Shown piece by piece: positions 8,846 to 18,397 of a DNA stretch of 38,142 bases (the stretch's first letter is position 1; the number at the start of each line of letters is the position of its first letter). The position numbers were made by a program, and so were the translations under genes. Below the pieces are notes generated by a model that ran no database searches, was not told where the DNA came from, and saw only the letters and a list, made by a program, of their open reading frames with translations. The stretch is taken from NCBI GenBank assembly GCA_001771935.1, contig MERD01000039.1, positions 95,764 through 133,905 on the forward strand, read 5' to 3'. The stretch comes from Betaproteobacteria bacterium RIFCSPLOWO2_02_FULL_67_26 (GTDB lineage: Bacteria; Pseudomonadota; Gammaproteobacteria; Burkholderiales; SG8-41).

Positions 8846-9727
8846 CTAGGGTCGCTGTCTGACCAACCACTTCTCGCGCGCGCGTCGCGCCTGCGCAAAC
8901 ATCCGCCTGAGCTCCGCCGCGTCCGCGCTGTCGATCGCGGCGCGCATCTGCTCGAGCTCGTTCTCGTAATCCTCCAGCACGGCCAGCAGCGCGTCGCGGT
9001 TCGCGACGCAGATGTCGGCCCACATCTCGGGCGAGCTGCCGGCAATGCGCACCGTGTCGCGCAGCCCGCCCGCCGACAACCCGAAGAGCTGTGCCGCGTT
9101 GCTGCGCCGCGCCAGCAGGTTGACGAGGGCGTAGGCGACGACGTGAGGCAGATGGCTGACGGCGGCGAGGATCGTATCGTGCGCTTCCGCGTCGAGCCGC
9201 ACGACGCGCGCGCCGCACGCTTCCCAGGCGCGTCGCACCAGCCGTGTCGCCGAAGCGGCGGTTTCGGGCTGCGGCGTCAGGATGACGTTGCGGTCCCGGA
9301 AAAGTTCCGGGAAAGCCGCCGTCGCGCCGCTCTTCTCGGTGCCTGCGACGGGATGCCCGGGCACGAAACGGGGAAAGTGACCGCCGAGGAAGCGCCGGGC
9401 GCAGGCGATCACGTCGCGCTTGGTGCTGCCGCCGTCCGTGATCACCGCGTGGGCAGGCAAGTGCGCCGCTATCGCCGACATGATCGCCGGCATCTGGCCG
9501 ACCGGCGTGGCGAGCATCACCAGGTCCGCGTCGCGCACGGCGCCGGCCGCGTCGTTCGCAATCTCGTCGATCGCCTTGAGCTTGAGCGCCGCCGCAAGGT
9601 TGCGGCGCGTGCGGCCGATGCCGGTCACGTGACTGACCGCCCGTGCGCGTTTCAATGCGAGCGCGAAAGAGCCGCCGATCAGCCCGACGCCAATGACGAC
9701 CAGCTTGCCTATCTTCAACTTGACCAT
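8846..9727 (-). CDS. tyrA: Prephenate/arogenate dehydrogenase
   Basis: NAD(P)-dependent oxidative decarboxylation of prephenate (or arogenate) in tyrosine synthesis. The 293-residue monofunctional protein has the Rossmann motif GVGLIGG (13-19), TDGGSTK and the catalytic-region motif FVPGHPVAGTEKSG, and SHLPHVVAYAL in the helical dimerisation domain. No chorismate mutase or ACT domain is fused. It starts four bases after hisC and runs into aroA after 12 bases. The cofactor and substrate preference cannot be told from sequence alone. Confidence 0.93.
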   Translation of the reverse strand: MVKLKIGKLVVIGVGLIGGSFALALKRARAVSHVTGIGRTRRNLAAALKLKAIDEIANDAAGAVRDADLVMLATPVGQMPAIMSAIAAHLPAHAVITDGGSTKRDVIACARRFLGGHFPRFVPGHPVAGTEKSGATAAFPELFRDRNVILTPQPETAASATRLVRRAWEACGARVVRLDAEAHDTILAAVSHLPHVVAYALVNLLARRSNAAQLFGLSAGGLRDTVRIAGSSPEMWADICVANRDALLAVLEDYENELEQMRAAIDSADAAELRRMFAQARRAREKWLVRQRP

Positions 9728-9731
9728 GCGT

Positions 9732-10829
9732 TCAAGCCAGTGCTCTTTGCAGTGCTTCCAGGAAGCGGCTGTTTTCGGATTCCAGTCCGATGGTAACGCG
9801 CAAGTGCCGTGGCATGCCGTAGCTCGCGATCGGACGCACGATCACGCCCGCCTCGAGCAGTCGCTGGAACACGCCGGCCGCATCCGGCACGCTGAAACTT
9901 ACGAAATTGCCGTGGGACGGGATGTAGTCCAGGCCGAGCCGCGTGAGACCGTCCGTAACCTGGCGCATGCCCGCCCGGTTGAGCTCGAATCCCCTGCGCA
10001 CGAAGTCGCTGTCGCCGAGCGCCGCGGCCGCCGCGGCGAGCGCAACGCTATTGACGTTGAACGGGTGGCGTACGCGGTTCATGAGGTCGGCCACGCCGGC
10101 CGCGGCGAACGCATATCCCACGCGCAGGCCCGCCAGACCGTAGATCTTGGAAAACGTCCGCGTCACCACCAGGTTGGAAAAGCGCTTCAACCAGCCGATG
10201 CTGTCGGACTTGAAGTCGTCGGACAGGTATTCGTTGTAGGCCTCGTCGAGCACCACCAGAATCTCCGCTGGCAGGCCGGCAATGAAATCTTCGAGCTCGC
10301 GCGGCCGGACCAGGGTGCCGGTCGGGTTGTTGGGATTGGCGATGAACACCAGCCGGGTCTTTGCCGTAACCGCGCGCCGCATCGCCCCCAGGTCGTGGCC
10401 GAAGTCCCGCGCCGGCGCCTCAACGCCGGCTGCACCGGCTGCCTGGACCGCGAGCGGGTAGACGGCGAACGCATGTTGCGAATACACGGCCTCCAGGCCC
10501 GGCGTGAGGAACGCGCGCGCCGCCATCTCCAGCACGTCGTTCGAACCGTTGCCGAGCACGATGCATTCCTGCGCCACGCCGTGGCGGCGGGAGAGCGCCT
10601 GCTTCAACTCGAAGCCGTTGCCATCGGGGTAGCGGGCAAGATCGGCGATCGCGGCCTCGATCGCGCGCCGCGCGAGCGGGCTTACGCCGAGCGGGTTCTC
10701 GTTGGAGGCGAGCTTGATGATGCCGGCCTCCTCGAGCCCCAGCTCGCGCGCGAGTTCCGAGATCGGCTTGCCGGGTTGGTACGGGGCTATCGCGCGAATG
10801 TAGCCGGGGGCGAGGTCGCAGATATCCAT
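9732..10829 (-). CDS. hisC: Histidinol-phosphate aminotransferase
   Basis: PLP aminotransferase (fold type I, aminotransferase class II family) that makes histidinol phosphate; in such aromatic clusters it may also transaminate prephenate or aromatic 2-oxo acids. The 365 residues show [10 protein letters not shown] (39-48), NPNNPTG (165-171), the DEAYNEY motif (195-201) and the PLP lysine K228 in [15 protein letters not shown]. The start is the ATG at 10829, giving [14 protein letters not shown]. The reading frame is open further upstream, but only through the tandem repeat. No Shine-Dalgarno sequence is present: the bases before the ATG are ccatcac repeats. Confidence 0.95.
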   Translation of the reverse strand: MDICDLAPGYIRAIAPYQPGKPISELARELGLEEAGIIKLASNENPLGVSPLARRAIEAAIADLARYPDGNGFELKQALSRRHGVAQECIVLGNGSNDVLEMAARAFLTPGLEAVYSQHAFAVYPLAVQAAGAAGVEAPARDFGHDLGAMRRAVTAKTRLVFIANPNNPTGTLVRPRELEDFIAGLPAEILVVLDEAYNEYLSDDFKSDSIGWLKRFSNLVVTRTFSKIYGLAGLRVGYAFAAAGVADLMNRVRHPFNVNSVALAAAAAALGDSDFVRRGFELNRAGMRQVTDGLTRLGLDYIPSHGNFVSFSVPDAAGVFQRLLEAGVIVRPIASYGMPRHLRVTIGLESENSRFLEALQRALA

Positions 10830-10833
10830 TTCA

Positions 10834-10875
10834 GTGATGGGTGATGGGTGATGGGTGATGGGTGATGGGTGATGG
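10834..10875. repeat. Six perfect heptamers directly upstream of hisC
   Basis: Six uninterrupted copies of gtgatgg (plus strand; ccatcac on the coding strand), 42 bases, ending four bases before the hisC ATG and lying in the pheA-hisC gap. The array takes the place where a ribosome-binding site would be. Confidence 0.95.
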
Positions 10876-10915
10876 GCGCAACCACCATCAGCCGGCTTCC
10901 CCATGCACCGCCAGT

Positions 10916-11980
10916 TCAGGTTACAGCGGCCGGGTAGGAGCCGAGAATCTTGAGGAACGACGCTTTCTGCTTCAGCTCCGCGAGCGCGCGCACCACGTTC
11001 GCGTCCTGCTGGTGGCCCTCGATGTCCACGTAGAACACGTACTCCCACAATCCGGCGCGCGAGGGTCGCGATTCGAGGCGGGTCATGCTCACCTGGTTGA
11101 CCGCCAGCGGCGTCAGCAGCTCGTGCATCGCGCCCGGCACGTTGCGCGTTGACATGATGAGCGAGGTCTTGTCGGCGCCGGAGCGTGCCGCGTCGTGCTC
11201 GGCGACGACCAGGAAGCGCGTGGTGTTCTTGGCCTCGTCCTCGATATTGCGCGCGATGAGCTTCAGACCGTAGAGCGCAGACGCGGTCCTGGGCCCGATC
11301 GCCGCGGTGCGCCGATCGCGCGCGGCGAGCCGAGCCGCCTCGGCATTGCTGACGACCGTCACGCGCTCGGCGCGCGGCAGCCGCCGTGCGAGCCACTGCT
11401 GGCACTGGGCGAGGCTCTGAGCGTGCGAAACCACCTGGCGGACATCGCCGAGCCTGCCGCTCCGGCTCATCAGGCATTGCCGGATCGGCAGCATGATCTC
11501 GCCGCAGACCTTCGCCGGGGTCGAGAGCAGCAAGTCGAGCGTGCGGCCGATGGCGCCTTCAGTCGAATTTTCGACCGGAACCACCCCGTAGCCCGCGGCC
11601 CCGGTCTCAACCTTCCGGAACACCTCGTCGATCGACGCGCAGGGCGCAAGCGCGGCAAGGCTCCCGAAATGCTTGCCCGCGGCCTCCTGGCTGAATGTCC
11701 CCTGTGGTCCGAGGTAGGCGACCGTCAGCGAGTCCTCGAGCGCGCGGCAGGCCGACATGATTTCCGTGAACAGGCGGGCCAGTGCGGCATCCGGCAGCGG
11801 GCCCTGATTCCCGGCGAGAATCCCGCGCAGAACCTGTGCCTCGCGCTCGGGACGGTAGGCCGTGCCCTGCTTGAGCCTGCCGATGCGCTGCGCGAGCCGC
11901 GCGCGGGCCGAAACCAGCGTCAACAGCCGCCGGTCGAGCGCATCGATCTTGCTGCGAATCTGCTTGAGCTTGTCGGCCAT
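10916..11980 (-). CDS. pheA: Bifunctional chorismate mutase/prephenate dehydratase
   Basis: Converts chorismate via prephenate to phenylpyruvate, the committed route to phenylalanine. The 354 residues hold an AroQ-type chorismate mutase domain (about 1-85), a prephenate dehydratase domain (about 87-265, beginning [10 protein letters not shown] and containing the TTRF motif at 253-256) and a C-terminal ACT domain (about 272-350) with ESRP at 303-306, the phenylalanine-binding element that gives feedback inhibition in the family. It sits between serA and hisC on the same strand. Confidence 0.97.
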   Translation of the reverse strand: MADKLKQIRSKIDALDRRLLTLVSARARLAQRIGRLKQGTAYRPEREAQVLRGILAGNQGPLPDAALARLFTEIMSACRALEDSLTVAYLGPQGTFSQEAAGKHFGSLAALAPCASIDEVFRKVETGAAGYGVVPVENSTEGAIGRTLDLLLSTPAKVCGEIMLPIRQCLMSRSGRLGDVRQVVSHAQSLAQCQQWLARRLPRAERVTVVSNAEAARLAARDRRTAAIGPRTASALYGLKLIARNIEDEAKNTTRFLVVAEHDAARSGADKTSLIMSTRNVPGAMHELLTPLAVNQVSMTRLESRPSRAGLWEYVFYVDIEGHQQDANVVRALAELKQKASFLKILGSYPAAVT

Positions 11981-12029
11981 GACGGGATTCTAAACCGCCG
12001 GTGAACGCGTATCAGACCGGCGCTGCGCC

Positions 12030-12066
12030 CCCTCCCCGGGGTCAGATACAGGCTGTTATCCGCGTT
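12030..12066. repeat. Possible REP-like fragment between serA and pheA
   Basis: The 99-base serA-pheA gap contains ccccggggtcagatacagg followed by a small hairpin CCGCG/CGCGG (about 12060-12075). The string gggtcagataca resembles, from memory, the ends of REP-type palindromes in several betaproteobacterial and gammaproteobacterial genomes. Only one copy is present here, so it could be a decayed element or chance. Confidence 0.3.
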
Positions 12067-12079
12067 GTTCCGCGGTTGC

Positions 12080-13270
12080 TTATTGACCTTCGGCTGGCAA
12101 GTAGCGCACCGACAGCACCCCGCCGATCCTGCCGATCTGCTCGACCACCTTGGCAGGCACCTTGCTGTCGACGTCCACCAGCGTGTACGCCATCTCGCCC
12201 TTCGACTTGTTGATCATGTTGTGGATGTTCAATCCGGCTTTCGCCATCGCGGTCGAAATCTGCCCTACCATGTTCGGCACGTTGGCGTTGGCTATGCCCA
12301 CCCGGAAGCGCGCCTCGCGCGCCATCGAAACGTCCGGAAAGTTCACCGCATTCAAAATATTACCGTGCTCCAGGAAGTCGCGCACCTGGTCCACCACCAT
12401 TACCGCGCAGTTGTCCTCAGCCTCGCGCGTGGACGCGCCAAGGTGCGGCAGCACGATCACCTGGGGATGCCCGATCAGTTTCTGCGCCGGAAAATCGCTC
12501 ACGTAGCAGCGCAAGCGCCTGGTTTCGAGCGCGTCCAGCACCGCGGCGTCGTCCACGATGCCCTCGCGCGCAATGTTGAGCAGGATCGCGCCGCTCTTCA
12601 TGAGCTTGATGCGGCCCGCGTTGATCATGTGGCGGGTGTCCTTCAGCAATGGCACGTGCACCGAGACGAAATCGGAAGCCTTCAGCACCTCCTCGATGCT
12701 GTGCGCCTTCTTCACCTGCGAGGGCAGGCTCCAGGCGGCGTCGACCGTGATTTCGGGATCGTAACCCAGCACGTTCATGCCGAGCTTGATCGCGGCATCC
12801 GCGACAAGGCTGCCGATTTTCCCCAGTCCGATCACGCCCAGCGTGTGCCGCGGCAGCTCGCTGCCCGCGAACTGCTTCTTGCCGTCCTCGACCAGCTTGT
12901 GCAGCGCCGTGTCATCGCCCTTCAGCCCGTGGACGAAACGCAGGGCGGGCACCAGGTTGCGCGAGGCAATCAACAGCCCCGCAATCACCAGCTCTTTGAC
13001 GGCGTTGGCGTTCGCGCCCGGCGCGTTGAATACCGGCGCGCCGCGCTTGCTCATCTTCTCGACGGGAATATTGTTCACCCCGGCGCCGGCGCGCCCGATG
13101 GCCTTGACGTTGCCCGGGATTTCCATCGCGTGCATGTCGTGCGAGCGCACCAGGATCGCGTCCGGGCCCTCGACGTGGCTGCCGACGACGTAACGGCCCG
13201 CCGGAAAGCGCTTGAGCCCGACGCTGGAGATCGCATTGAGCGTGAGTACCCTGTACGCTGGATCACCCAT
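12080..13270 (-). CDS. serA: D-3-phosphoglycerate dehydrogenase, short ACT-containing type
   Basis: NAD-dependent first step of serine synthesis from 3-phosphoglycerate. The 396 residues comprise a substrate domain, a Rossmann domain with GVIGLGKIG (145-153) and a C-terminal ACT domain (about 325-393). The catalytic Arg is R235 in NIAREG and the His is H276 in LPHLGAST. The usual catalytic Glu, found as FPTEP in E. coli SerA, is not there: the equivalent stretch reads SDFPAQKLI. This spelling resembles a short SerA subtype that I associate with Firmicutes and Bacteroidetes, so the protein is probably active. Its first bases overlap the serC stop by eight. Confidence 0.9.
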   Translation of the reverse strand: MGDPAYRVLTLNAISSVGLKRFPAGRYVVGSHVEGPDAILVRSHDMHAMEIPGNVKAIGRAGAGVNNIPVEKMSKRGAPVFNAPGANANAVKELVIAGLLIASRNLVPALRFVHGLKGDDTALHKLVEDGKKQFAGSELPRHTLGVIGLGKIGSLVADAAIKLGMNVLGYDPEITVDAAWSLPSQVKKAHSIEEVLKASDFVSVHVPLLKDTRHMINAGRIKLMKSGAILLNIAREGIVDDAAVLDALETRRLRCYVSDFPAQKLIGHPQVIVLPHLGASTREAEDNCAVMVVDQVRDFLEHGNILNAVNFPDVSMAREARFRVGIANANVPNMVGQISTAMAKAGLNIHNMINKSKGEMAYTLVDVDSKVPAKVVEQIGRIGGVLSVRYLPAEGQ

Positions 13271-14345
13271 GGGTCCGTTCGAATTCCCTCATGAATTCCA
13301 CCAGCGCCTTCACGCCTTCCACCGGCATGGCGTTGTATATCGACGCCCGCATCCCGCCCACCGCCCGGTGGCCCTTAAGCTCGCTCAAGCCGCGGGCCTT
13401 GGACCGCGCGAGGAATTCCTCGTCGAGCTTGGCGTTGCGCAGGCTGAACGGAACGTTCATGCGCGAACGGTCTTCTTTCGCGACCGGCGAATGGTAGAAC
13501 TCGGTCTGGTCGAGGTAATCGTATATGAGTCGCGCCTTCGCGATATTGATCTCCTCCATCGCCTTCAAGCCGCCCTGGCGCTTCAGCCACTGGAAGACGA
13601 GGCCCGCCATGTAGATGGTGTAGCTCGGCGGGGTGTTGTACATCGAGTCCGCGCCGGCCTGCGCCTTGTAATCGAAGATAGCCGGCGTGAAGGGCGCCGC
13701 CTGTCCGATCAGGTCGTCGCGGACGATCACGATCGCCAGCCCCGCCGGCCCGATGTTTTTCTGGGCGCCCGCGTAGATCAGGCCGAAACGGCTGACGTCG
13801 ATCGGGCGCGAAAGGATATTCGAGGACGCGTCGGCGACCAGCGGAACCTCGCCCGTGTCCGGTATCCAGTGAAATTCCACGCCGCCTATCGTCTCGTTCG
13901 GCGTGTAATGAACATACGCCGCCGCCGAATCGACCTTCCACTGGTCCTGCCGGGGCGCGTACGTGAACTTGGCGTCTTCGGAGCTCGCTGCAATACTCAC
14001 CTTGCAATAGCGCTTCGCTTCGGCGATCGCCCGGGTAGACCAGTGGCCGGTATTGACGTAGCTGGCCGTGGCCTTGCCCCGGAGCAGGTTCATCGGAACG
14101 ATCGAAAACTGCCCCGCGGCCCCGCCGTGCAGGAAAAGCACCTTGTAGTTTTTCGGGATCGCCATCAGCTCGCGCAGGTCGGCCTCGGCCTGGGCGTGGA
14201 TGGCGACGAATATCTTGCCGCGGTGGCTCATCTCCATCACGGACATGCCGCTGCCGTGCCAGTCGAGCATTTCCTCGGCAGCCTGCCGGATAACCGGTTC
14301 CGGCAATGTCGCCGGCCCTGCTCCAAAATTGAATACCCGCGCCAT
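13263..14345 (-). CDS. serC: Phosphoserine aminotransferase
   Basis: PLP enzyme that transaminates 3-phosphohydroxypyruvate to phosphoserine; the family also serves pyridoxal phosphate synthesis. The chosen ATG at 14345 gives [17 protein letters not shown], the standard SerC N-terminus, and 360 residues. The reading frame is open for 20 more codons upstream, but those are not conserved in character. The PLP lysine is K196 in [12 protein letters not shown], and EMSHRGK (38-44) is the usual phosphate/substrate region. It is directly followed by serA with an 8-base overlap, pairing two consecutive serine-synthesis steps. Confidence 0.97.
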   Translation of the reverse strand: MARVFNFGAGPATLPEPVIRQAAEEMLDWHGSGMSVMEMSHRGKIFVAIHAQAEADLRELMAIPKNYKVLFLHGGAAGQFSIVPMNLLRGKATASYVNTGHWSTRAIAEAKRYCKVSIAASSEDAKFTYAPRQDQWKVDSAAAYVHYTPNETIGGVEFHWIPDTGEVPLVADASSNILSRPIDVSRFGLIYAGAQKNIGPAGLAIVIVRDDLIGQAAPFTPAIFDYKAQAGADSMYNTPPSYTIYMAGLVFQWLKRQGGLKAMEEINIAKARLIYDYLDQTEFYHSPVAKEDRSRMNVPFSLRNAKLDEEFLARSKARGLSELKGHRAVGGMRASIYNAMPVEGVKALVEFMREFERTHG

Positions 14346-14431
14346 GTTCTCGATTCGTTTCCGGAATTTGAGTTGGAAGAGTGCCAGGCTCCGACTGCCC
14401 CGCACACCGCGATGCGCGTGGAGAACCCTCG

Positions 14432-17011
14432 CTATTGAACGGTCTTCGCGGCGCCCGACGCTTCGCTTTCACCGTTCTCATCCGACTCGGCGATCTTCTG
14501 CAGGCCGGCGAGCTTCTCGCCGTCGTCGAGGTTGATGAGCCGCACGCCCTGGGTGGAACGCCCCATCTCGCGCACCTCGGAGACTCGCGTTCGGATCAGC
14601 ACGCCGCCGGTGGTGATGAGCATGATCTCGTCCTCCGGCGCCACCAGTTGCGCCGCCAGGAGCCTGCCGTTGCGTTCGCTGCAATCGATAGCGATCATGC
14701 CCTGGGTGCCGCGCCCATGCCGGGTGTACTCGGCGACCGGTGTCCGCTTGCCGTAGCCGTTCTCGGTGGCCGTCAGCACGGACAGCTGCTCGTCGCTCGA
14801 GATGAGCAGCGACACGACGTGCCGGTCCCTGGCGAGCTTCATGCCGCGCACGCCCCCCGCGCTGCGGCCCATTGCGCGCACTTCGTCCTCCGCGAAGCGC
14901 ACCGCTTTGCCCTCGTCGGAGAACAGCATGACGTCCTGTTTGCCGTCCGTGAGCGAAACCCCGATCAGGTAATCGCCGTCATCGAGTGTCACCGCGATGA
15001 TGCCCTTGGCCATCGGGCGTGAAAACGCCGACAGCGCGGTCTTCTTGACCGTGCCCATCGCCGTGGCCATGAACACGAAGTGCTCGTCGTCGAATTCCGA
15101 GACCGGCAGCACCGCGGTGATCTTCTCATGCTCCATCAGCGGCACCAGGTTCACGATCGGCTTGCCGCGTGACGTGCGGCTGCCCTGCGGCACTTCGTAC
15201 ACCTTGAGCCAGTAGACACGCCCGCGGTTCGAGAAGCACAGGATGTGTTCGTGGGTGTTGGCGATGAACAGCTTTTCGACGAAGTCGTCCTCTTTGGTCG
15301 CGGTCGCCTGCCGCCCGCGCCCGCCGCGCTTCTGCGCGCGGTAATCCGTCGCCGGCTGGCATTTCATGTAGCCGCCGTGCGACAACGTCACCACCACGTC
15401 CTCCGCGGCGATCAGGTCCTCGGTGGACAGCTCCTGGGTCATGGTGACGATTTCGCTCTTGCGCTCGTCGCCGTAGCGCTCCTTCACCTCGGCGAGCTCC
15501 TGCGAAATGATCTTCGTGACCCGCGCGGGCTTGGCCAGCACGTCGAGAAGATCCACGATCTTGTCCATGGTCTCCTTGTATTCCGACGTGATCTTGTCCT
15601 GCTCCAGCGCCGTCAGGTTCTGCAGCCGCATCTCCAGGATGCGCTGCGCCTGGACGTCGGACAGCTTGTAGCCCTTCTGCTGCAGCCCGAACTCCGGCGA
15701 CAGGCCCTCGGGGCGGGATACCTGGCCCTCGCCCCGCGCCAGCATCTCCTCCACCAGCATTGAGCGCCAGAAGCGGGCCATCAGCTCGGCCTTCGCGGCG
15801 GCCGGTGTCGCCGCTGCCTTGATCAGCACGATCACGTCGTCCACGTTGGACAGCGCCACCGCGAGGCCTTCGAGGATGTGCCCGCGCTCGCGCGCCTTCC
15901 GCAGCTCGAACACGGTGCGGCGCGTCACGACCTCCCGGCGGTGGCGCAGGAAGGCATCCAGGAACTGCTTGAGGTTGAGCAGGCGCGGCTGGCCGTCCAC
16001 CAGCGCGACCATGTTCATGCCGAAGGTGTCCTCGAGCTGCGTCTCCTTCCACAGGTTGTTGAGGACCACGTCCGGGTTCTCGCCGCGCTTCAGTTCGATC
16101 ACGAGGCGCATGCCCTTCTTGTCGGACTCGTTGCGCAGGTCCGCGATGCCGTCGAGCCGCTTCTCGTGCACCAGCTCGCCGATGCGCTTCAGAATCTGGT
16201 CGCCCCCGACCTGGTAGGGAAGCTCGTCGACCACAATGTTGCTGCGTCCGCCCTTCTCCGTCTCCTCGAAGTGGGTGCGCGCGCGCATCACGATTCTGCC
16301 GCGCCCGGTGCGATATCCTTCCCTGACTCCCTGCACGCCGTAGATGATTCCGCACGTCGGGAAATCGGGCGCGGGCACGATCTTGATCAGGTCGTCCAGC
16401 CCGGTGTCCGGATCCTTGAGCAGCACCTGGCAGGCGTCCACCACCTCGGAGAGGTTGTGCGGGGGAATATTGGTCGCCATCCCGACCGCGATGCCCGAGG
16501 AGCCGTTGACCAGCAGGTTCGGGATTCGCGTCGGCAGCGCGACCGGTTCCTGCTCCTTGCCGTCGTAATTCGGCACGAAATCGACGGTTTCCATGTCGAT
16601 GTCGGCCAGCAGGTCGGACGTGAAGCGCTCGAGCCGGCATTCCGTGTAGCGGTAGGCTGCCGGCGAATCGCCGTCCACCGACCCGAAGTTCCCCTGCCCG
16701 TCGATCAGGGTGTAGCGCATGGAGAAGTCCTGCGCCATGCGCACCAGGGCTTCATACGTCGCGGCGTCCCCGTGCGGATGGTATTTCCCGAGCACGTCCC
16801 CGACCACCCGCGCACACTTGACGTAGGGGCGGTTCCAGACGTTGTTCGCCTCGTGCATGGCAAAGAGGATGCGGCGGTGCACCGGCTTCAGCCCGTCGCG
16901 CACGTCGGGCAGGGCCCGCCCCACGATCACGCTCATTGCGTAGTCGAGGTAGGAACGCCGCATCTCCTCCTCGAGGCTTATGGGGAGAGTTTCCTTGGCA
17001 ATCTGATCCAT
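14432..17011 (-). CDS. gyrA: DNA gyrase subunit A
   Basis: Breakage-reunion subunit of gyrase. It is 859 residues with catalytic tyrosine Y122 (preceded by R121), a winged-helix/tower/coiled-coil core to about 520, and a six-bladed C-terminal DNA-wrapping domain that includes the GyrA box QKRGGRG near 556-562, which distinguishes it from ParC. In the quinolone-resistance region the sequence is [13 protein letters not shown], so position 83 is Ala (Ser in E. coli) and 87 is Glu (Asp in E. coli). It is the first gene of the long minus-strand block and is divergent from the OmpA-like gene. Confidence 0.98.
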   Translation of the reverse strand: MDQIAKETLPISLEEEMRRSYLDYAMSVIVGRALPDVRDGLKPVHRRILFAMHEANNVWNRPYVKCARVVGDVLGKYHPHGDAATYEALVRMAQDFSMRYTLIDGQGNFGSVDGDSPAAYRYTECRLERFTSDLLADIDMETVDFVPNYDGKEQEPVALPTRIPNLLVNGSSGIAVGMATNIPPHNLSEVVDACQVLLKDPDTGLDDLIKIVPAPDFPTCGIIYGVQGVREGYRTGRGRIVMRARTHFEETEKGGRSNIVVDELPYQVGGDQILKRIGELVHEKRLDGIADLRNESDKKGMRLVIELKRGENPDVVLNNLWKETQLEDTFGMNMVALVDGQPRLLNLKQFLDAFLRHRREVVTRRTVFELRKARERGHILEGLAVALSNVDDVIVLIKAAATPAAAKAELMARFWRSMLVEEMLARGEGQVSRPEGLSPEFGLQQKGYKLSDVQAQRILEMRLQNLTALEQDKITSEYKETMDKIVDLLDVLAKPARVTKIISQELAEVKERYGDERKSEIVTMTQELSTEDLIAAEDVVVTLSHGGYMKCQPATDYRAQKRGGRGRQATATKEDDFVEKLFIANTHEHILCFSNRGRVYWLKVYEVPQGSRTSRGKPIVNLVPLMEHEKITAVLPVSEFDDEHFVFMATAMGTVKKTALSAFSRPMAKGIIAVTLDDGDYLIGVSLTDGKQDVMLFSDEGKAVRFAEDEVRAMGRSAGGVRGMKLARDRHVVSLLISSDEQLSVLTATENGYGKRTPVAEYTRHGRGTQGMIAIDCSERNGRLLAAQLVAPEDEIMLITTGGVLIRTRVSEVREMGRSTQGVRLINLDDGEKLAGLQKIAESDENGESEASGAAKTVQ

Positions 17012-17071
17012 GAAGGGGCGGGAAAACGAAGGGGGTGTTCGGGGGCTGAAATCGGGGGTTAAAAAGGCGTA

Positions 17072-17080
17072 ATTTTACCA
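17072..17080 (-). promoter_or_regulatory. Candidate extended -10 element for gyrA
   Basis: On the minus strand TGGTAAAAT fits the extended -10 pattern TGnTAnAAT, about 60 bases upstream of the gyrA ATG. No good -35 box is visible at 16-18 bases. Inference from motif only. Confidence 0.3.
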
Positions 17081-17433
17081 TGCGCGGCGTCCCCGCCTTC
17101 GACCCTAGGCCGGCAGCTTGACAACCCGCTCCCGCGAATTTGGCGAAGCCGCAAACGGGTCCTCGATTGGCCTCCGGTTTTGGGCCCGGCCGGTCTCACC
17201 GTTCCCGGTCTGGACCCGTTCCGCGCGGCATCGCAATCCGGTCCCGTGGCCCGGAACTGGCCGGGCCCCGCGCCGGACCGTTCAGACGCGCCTGTCGGGC
17301 CCGTCCGGCAACCGGTTCCCGCCCGCCGGACCCGGCGATTTCCCGGTGGCTCCAGTCCACGGGGTGAAATACCCCGCCCGGGCAGGGCGTTCCCTTTTGG
17401 CAACAGGCAGATATGCCTTTCCCCTCAGAACCA

Positions 17434-17442
17434 TGTTATGAT
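17434..17442 (+). promoter_or_regulatory. Candidate extended -10 element for the OmpA-like gene
   Basis: TGTTATGAT matches TGnTATAAT with one change and lies about 120 bases before the ATG; a second TATGAT occurs at 17472-17477. Neither has a good -35 box. One of the two is the likely start of transcription for the gene at 17563. Confidence 0.3.
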
Positions 17443-17562
17443 TCCTGCATAATTTGCCTTGCTAAACCGGTTATGATATTAGTAGACCCCGGGGAGACTC
17501 CAAAAGGTTAACCGGCATTCCGGCGGGTCCCTTACCATTGCACAAACAGGAGGTCAAAAGTC

Positions 17563-18324
17563 ATGAATTCAGCAATCCGGATAACGCTCGTCGGTCTCGC
17601 TAGCGCAGGTCTGTTTCTGCCTGTGCCCGCGTCGGCACAGTTCAAGAATCAGGGTTACCTGACGGACACCACGGGTGCCGTCGTCCGCGCGGTGGGTGCA
17701 GGCGTGTGCGTCCGCACCAGCGACTGGACGCCTGCCCGCGCGATTCGCGAGTGCGATCCCGATCTGGTGAAGAAGCCGGCGCCGAAGATGAAGCCGAAGG
17801 CGAAGATGAAGCCGAAGGCGAAGGCGAAGCCGCCAGCCAAGAAGAAGAAGCCCAAGTTGCTCAACGTCCAGCAAAAGATCGAGCTTCAGGGCATGCCCTT
17901 CGCCAAGGCCGAGATGACCGCCGACAATAAGAAGGAACTCGCCAAGTTCCTGGCCAGCCTGCGCAAGGCAACCAAGGCCCGCGGCCCGGTGACGATTGGA
18001 GCAGTGGTGGTTACGGGTCATACCGACCGCATCGGCAGCCTCCAGTACAACATGAAGCTGTCCGAGCGCCGCGCGGTGGTAGTCAAGGATGCCCTGGTGG
18101 CCTCCGCCGTCGATCAGAAGTTGATCTTCTGGGAAGGCAAGGGTCCGAAGCAGCCGATCCCGGTGACCAAGTTCTGCGACAACAAGATGAAGCGCAAGCA
18201 GTTGATCGAGTGTCTGTCGCCGAACCGCCGCGTGACCGTGGAAGTGGTCGGCCGGGCAGTGAACCTCAAGCCGAAGCCCAAGCCGAAGGCGAAGCCCAAG
18301 AAGCCCGCCGCCAAGAAGCGCTAG
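17563..18324 (+). CDS. OmpA-domain envelope protein with Lys/Pro-rich segments
   Basis: Probably a periplasmic peptidoglycan-binding protein. The 253 residues start with a signal peptide (cleavage after PASA, residue 25). Next come a short domain with C49 and C64, a Lys/Pro/Ala-rich linker (about 70-98, built from KPKAK-like units), an OmpA-like domain (about 100-232) with the diagnostic GHTDRIGSLQYNMKLSERRA (152-171), and a second Lys/Pro-rich tail (about 236-253). C205 and C217 in the OmpA domain may form a disulfide. No beta-barrel strands are obvious. The start is fixed by a strong AGGAGG at 17548-17553, nine bases before the ATG. A terminator follows directly, so it is monocistronic. High expression is inferred from the strong ribosome-binding site and terminator. 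Confidence 0.88.
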   Translation: MNSAIRITLVGLASAGLFLPVPASAQFKNQGYLTDTTGAVVRAVGAGVCVRTSDWTPARAIRECDPDLVKKPAPKMKPKAKMKPKAKAKPPAKKKKPKLLNVQQKIELQGMPFAKAEMTADNKKELAKFLASLRKATKARGPVTIGAVVVTGHTDRIGSLQYNMKLSERRAVVVKDALVASAVDQKLIFWEGKGPKQPIPVTKFCDNKMKRKQLIECLSPNRRVTVEVVGRAVNLKPKPKPKAKPKKPAAKKR

Positions 18325-18346
18325 CGTTCAAGGAACGTAGTACATT

Positions 18347-18374
18347 AAAAGCCCTGCCTCGGCAGGGCTTTTTT
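18347..18374 (+). terminator. Rho-independent terminator after the OmpA-like gene
   Basis: Perfect 8-bp stem gccctgcc/ggcagggc with a two-base tc junction (so the real loop takes in a closing pair), flanked by A residues upstream and six T residues downstream (18369-18374). It lies 22 bases after the stop codon. Confidence 0.92.
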
Positions 18375-18397
18375 ATTTCCAGAGGACGGAGGGCCGT

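Larger units (their letters stand above)
17012..17562. other. Divergent intergenic region gyrA / OmpA-like gene
   Basis: This 550-base stretch has no convincing gene. Near gyrA it is G/C-run rich (cggggg repeated on the plus strand at about 17040-17059). From about 17170 to 17355 it is dominated by many short variants of ccggt, cccgg and ccgttcc. The last 100 bases turn A/T richer and should hold the plus-strand promoter. Small open frames here (for example 17140-17367) have arginine/proline/glycine-rich shadow composition and are not called. Confidence 0.6.

Noticed and set aside
10834-10875. CRISPR array
   Set aside because: Units are contiguous 7-mers with no spacers, and no cas gene is present.
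10830-11477. Long N-terminal extension of HisC
   Set aside because: It runs through the heptamer array (HHPSPIT repeats) and out-of-frame pheA; the conserved protein begins at 10829.
17012-17070. Heptamer array in the gyrA leader
   Set aside because: The repeated cggggg blocks are about 13 bases apart and do not keep a 7-bp phase, so this was not added to the repeat family.
17140-17452. Small plus-strand open frames in the gyrA/OmpA gap
   Set aside because: Several overlapping frames with Arg/Pro/Gly-rich composition, no ribosome-binding site, all explained by GC-rich non-coding DNA.
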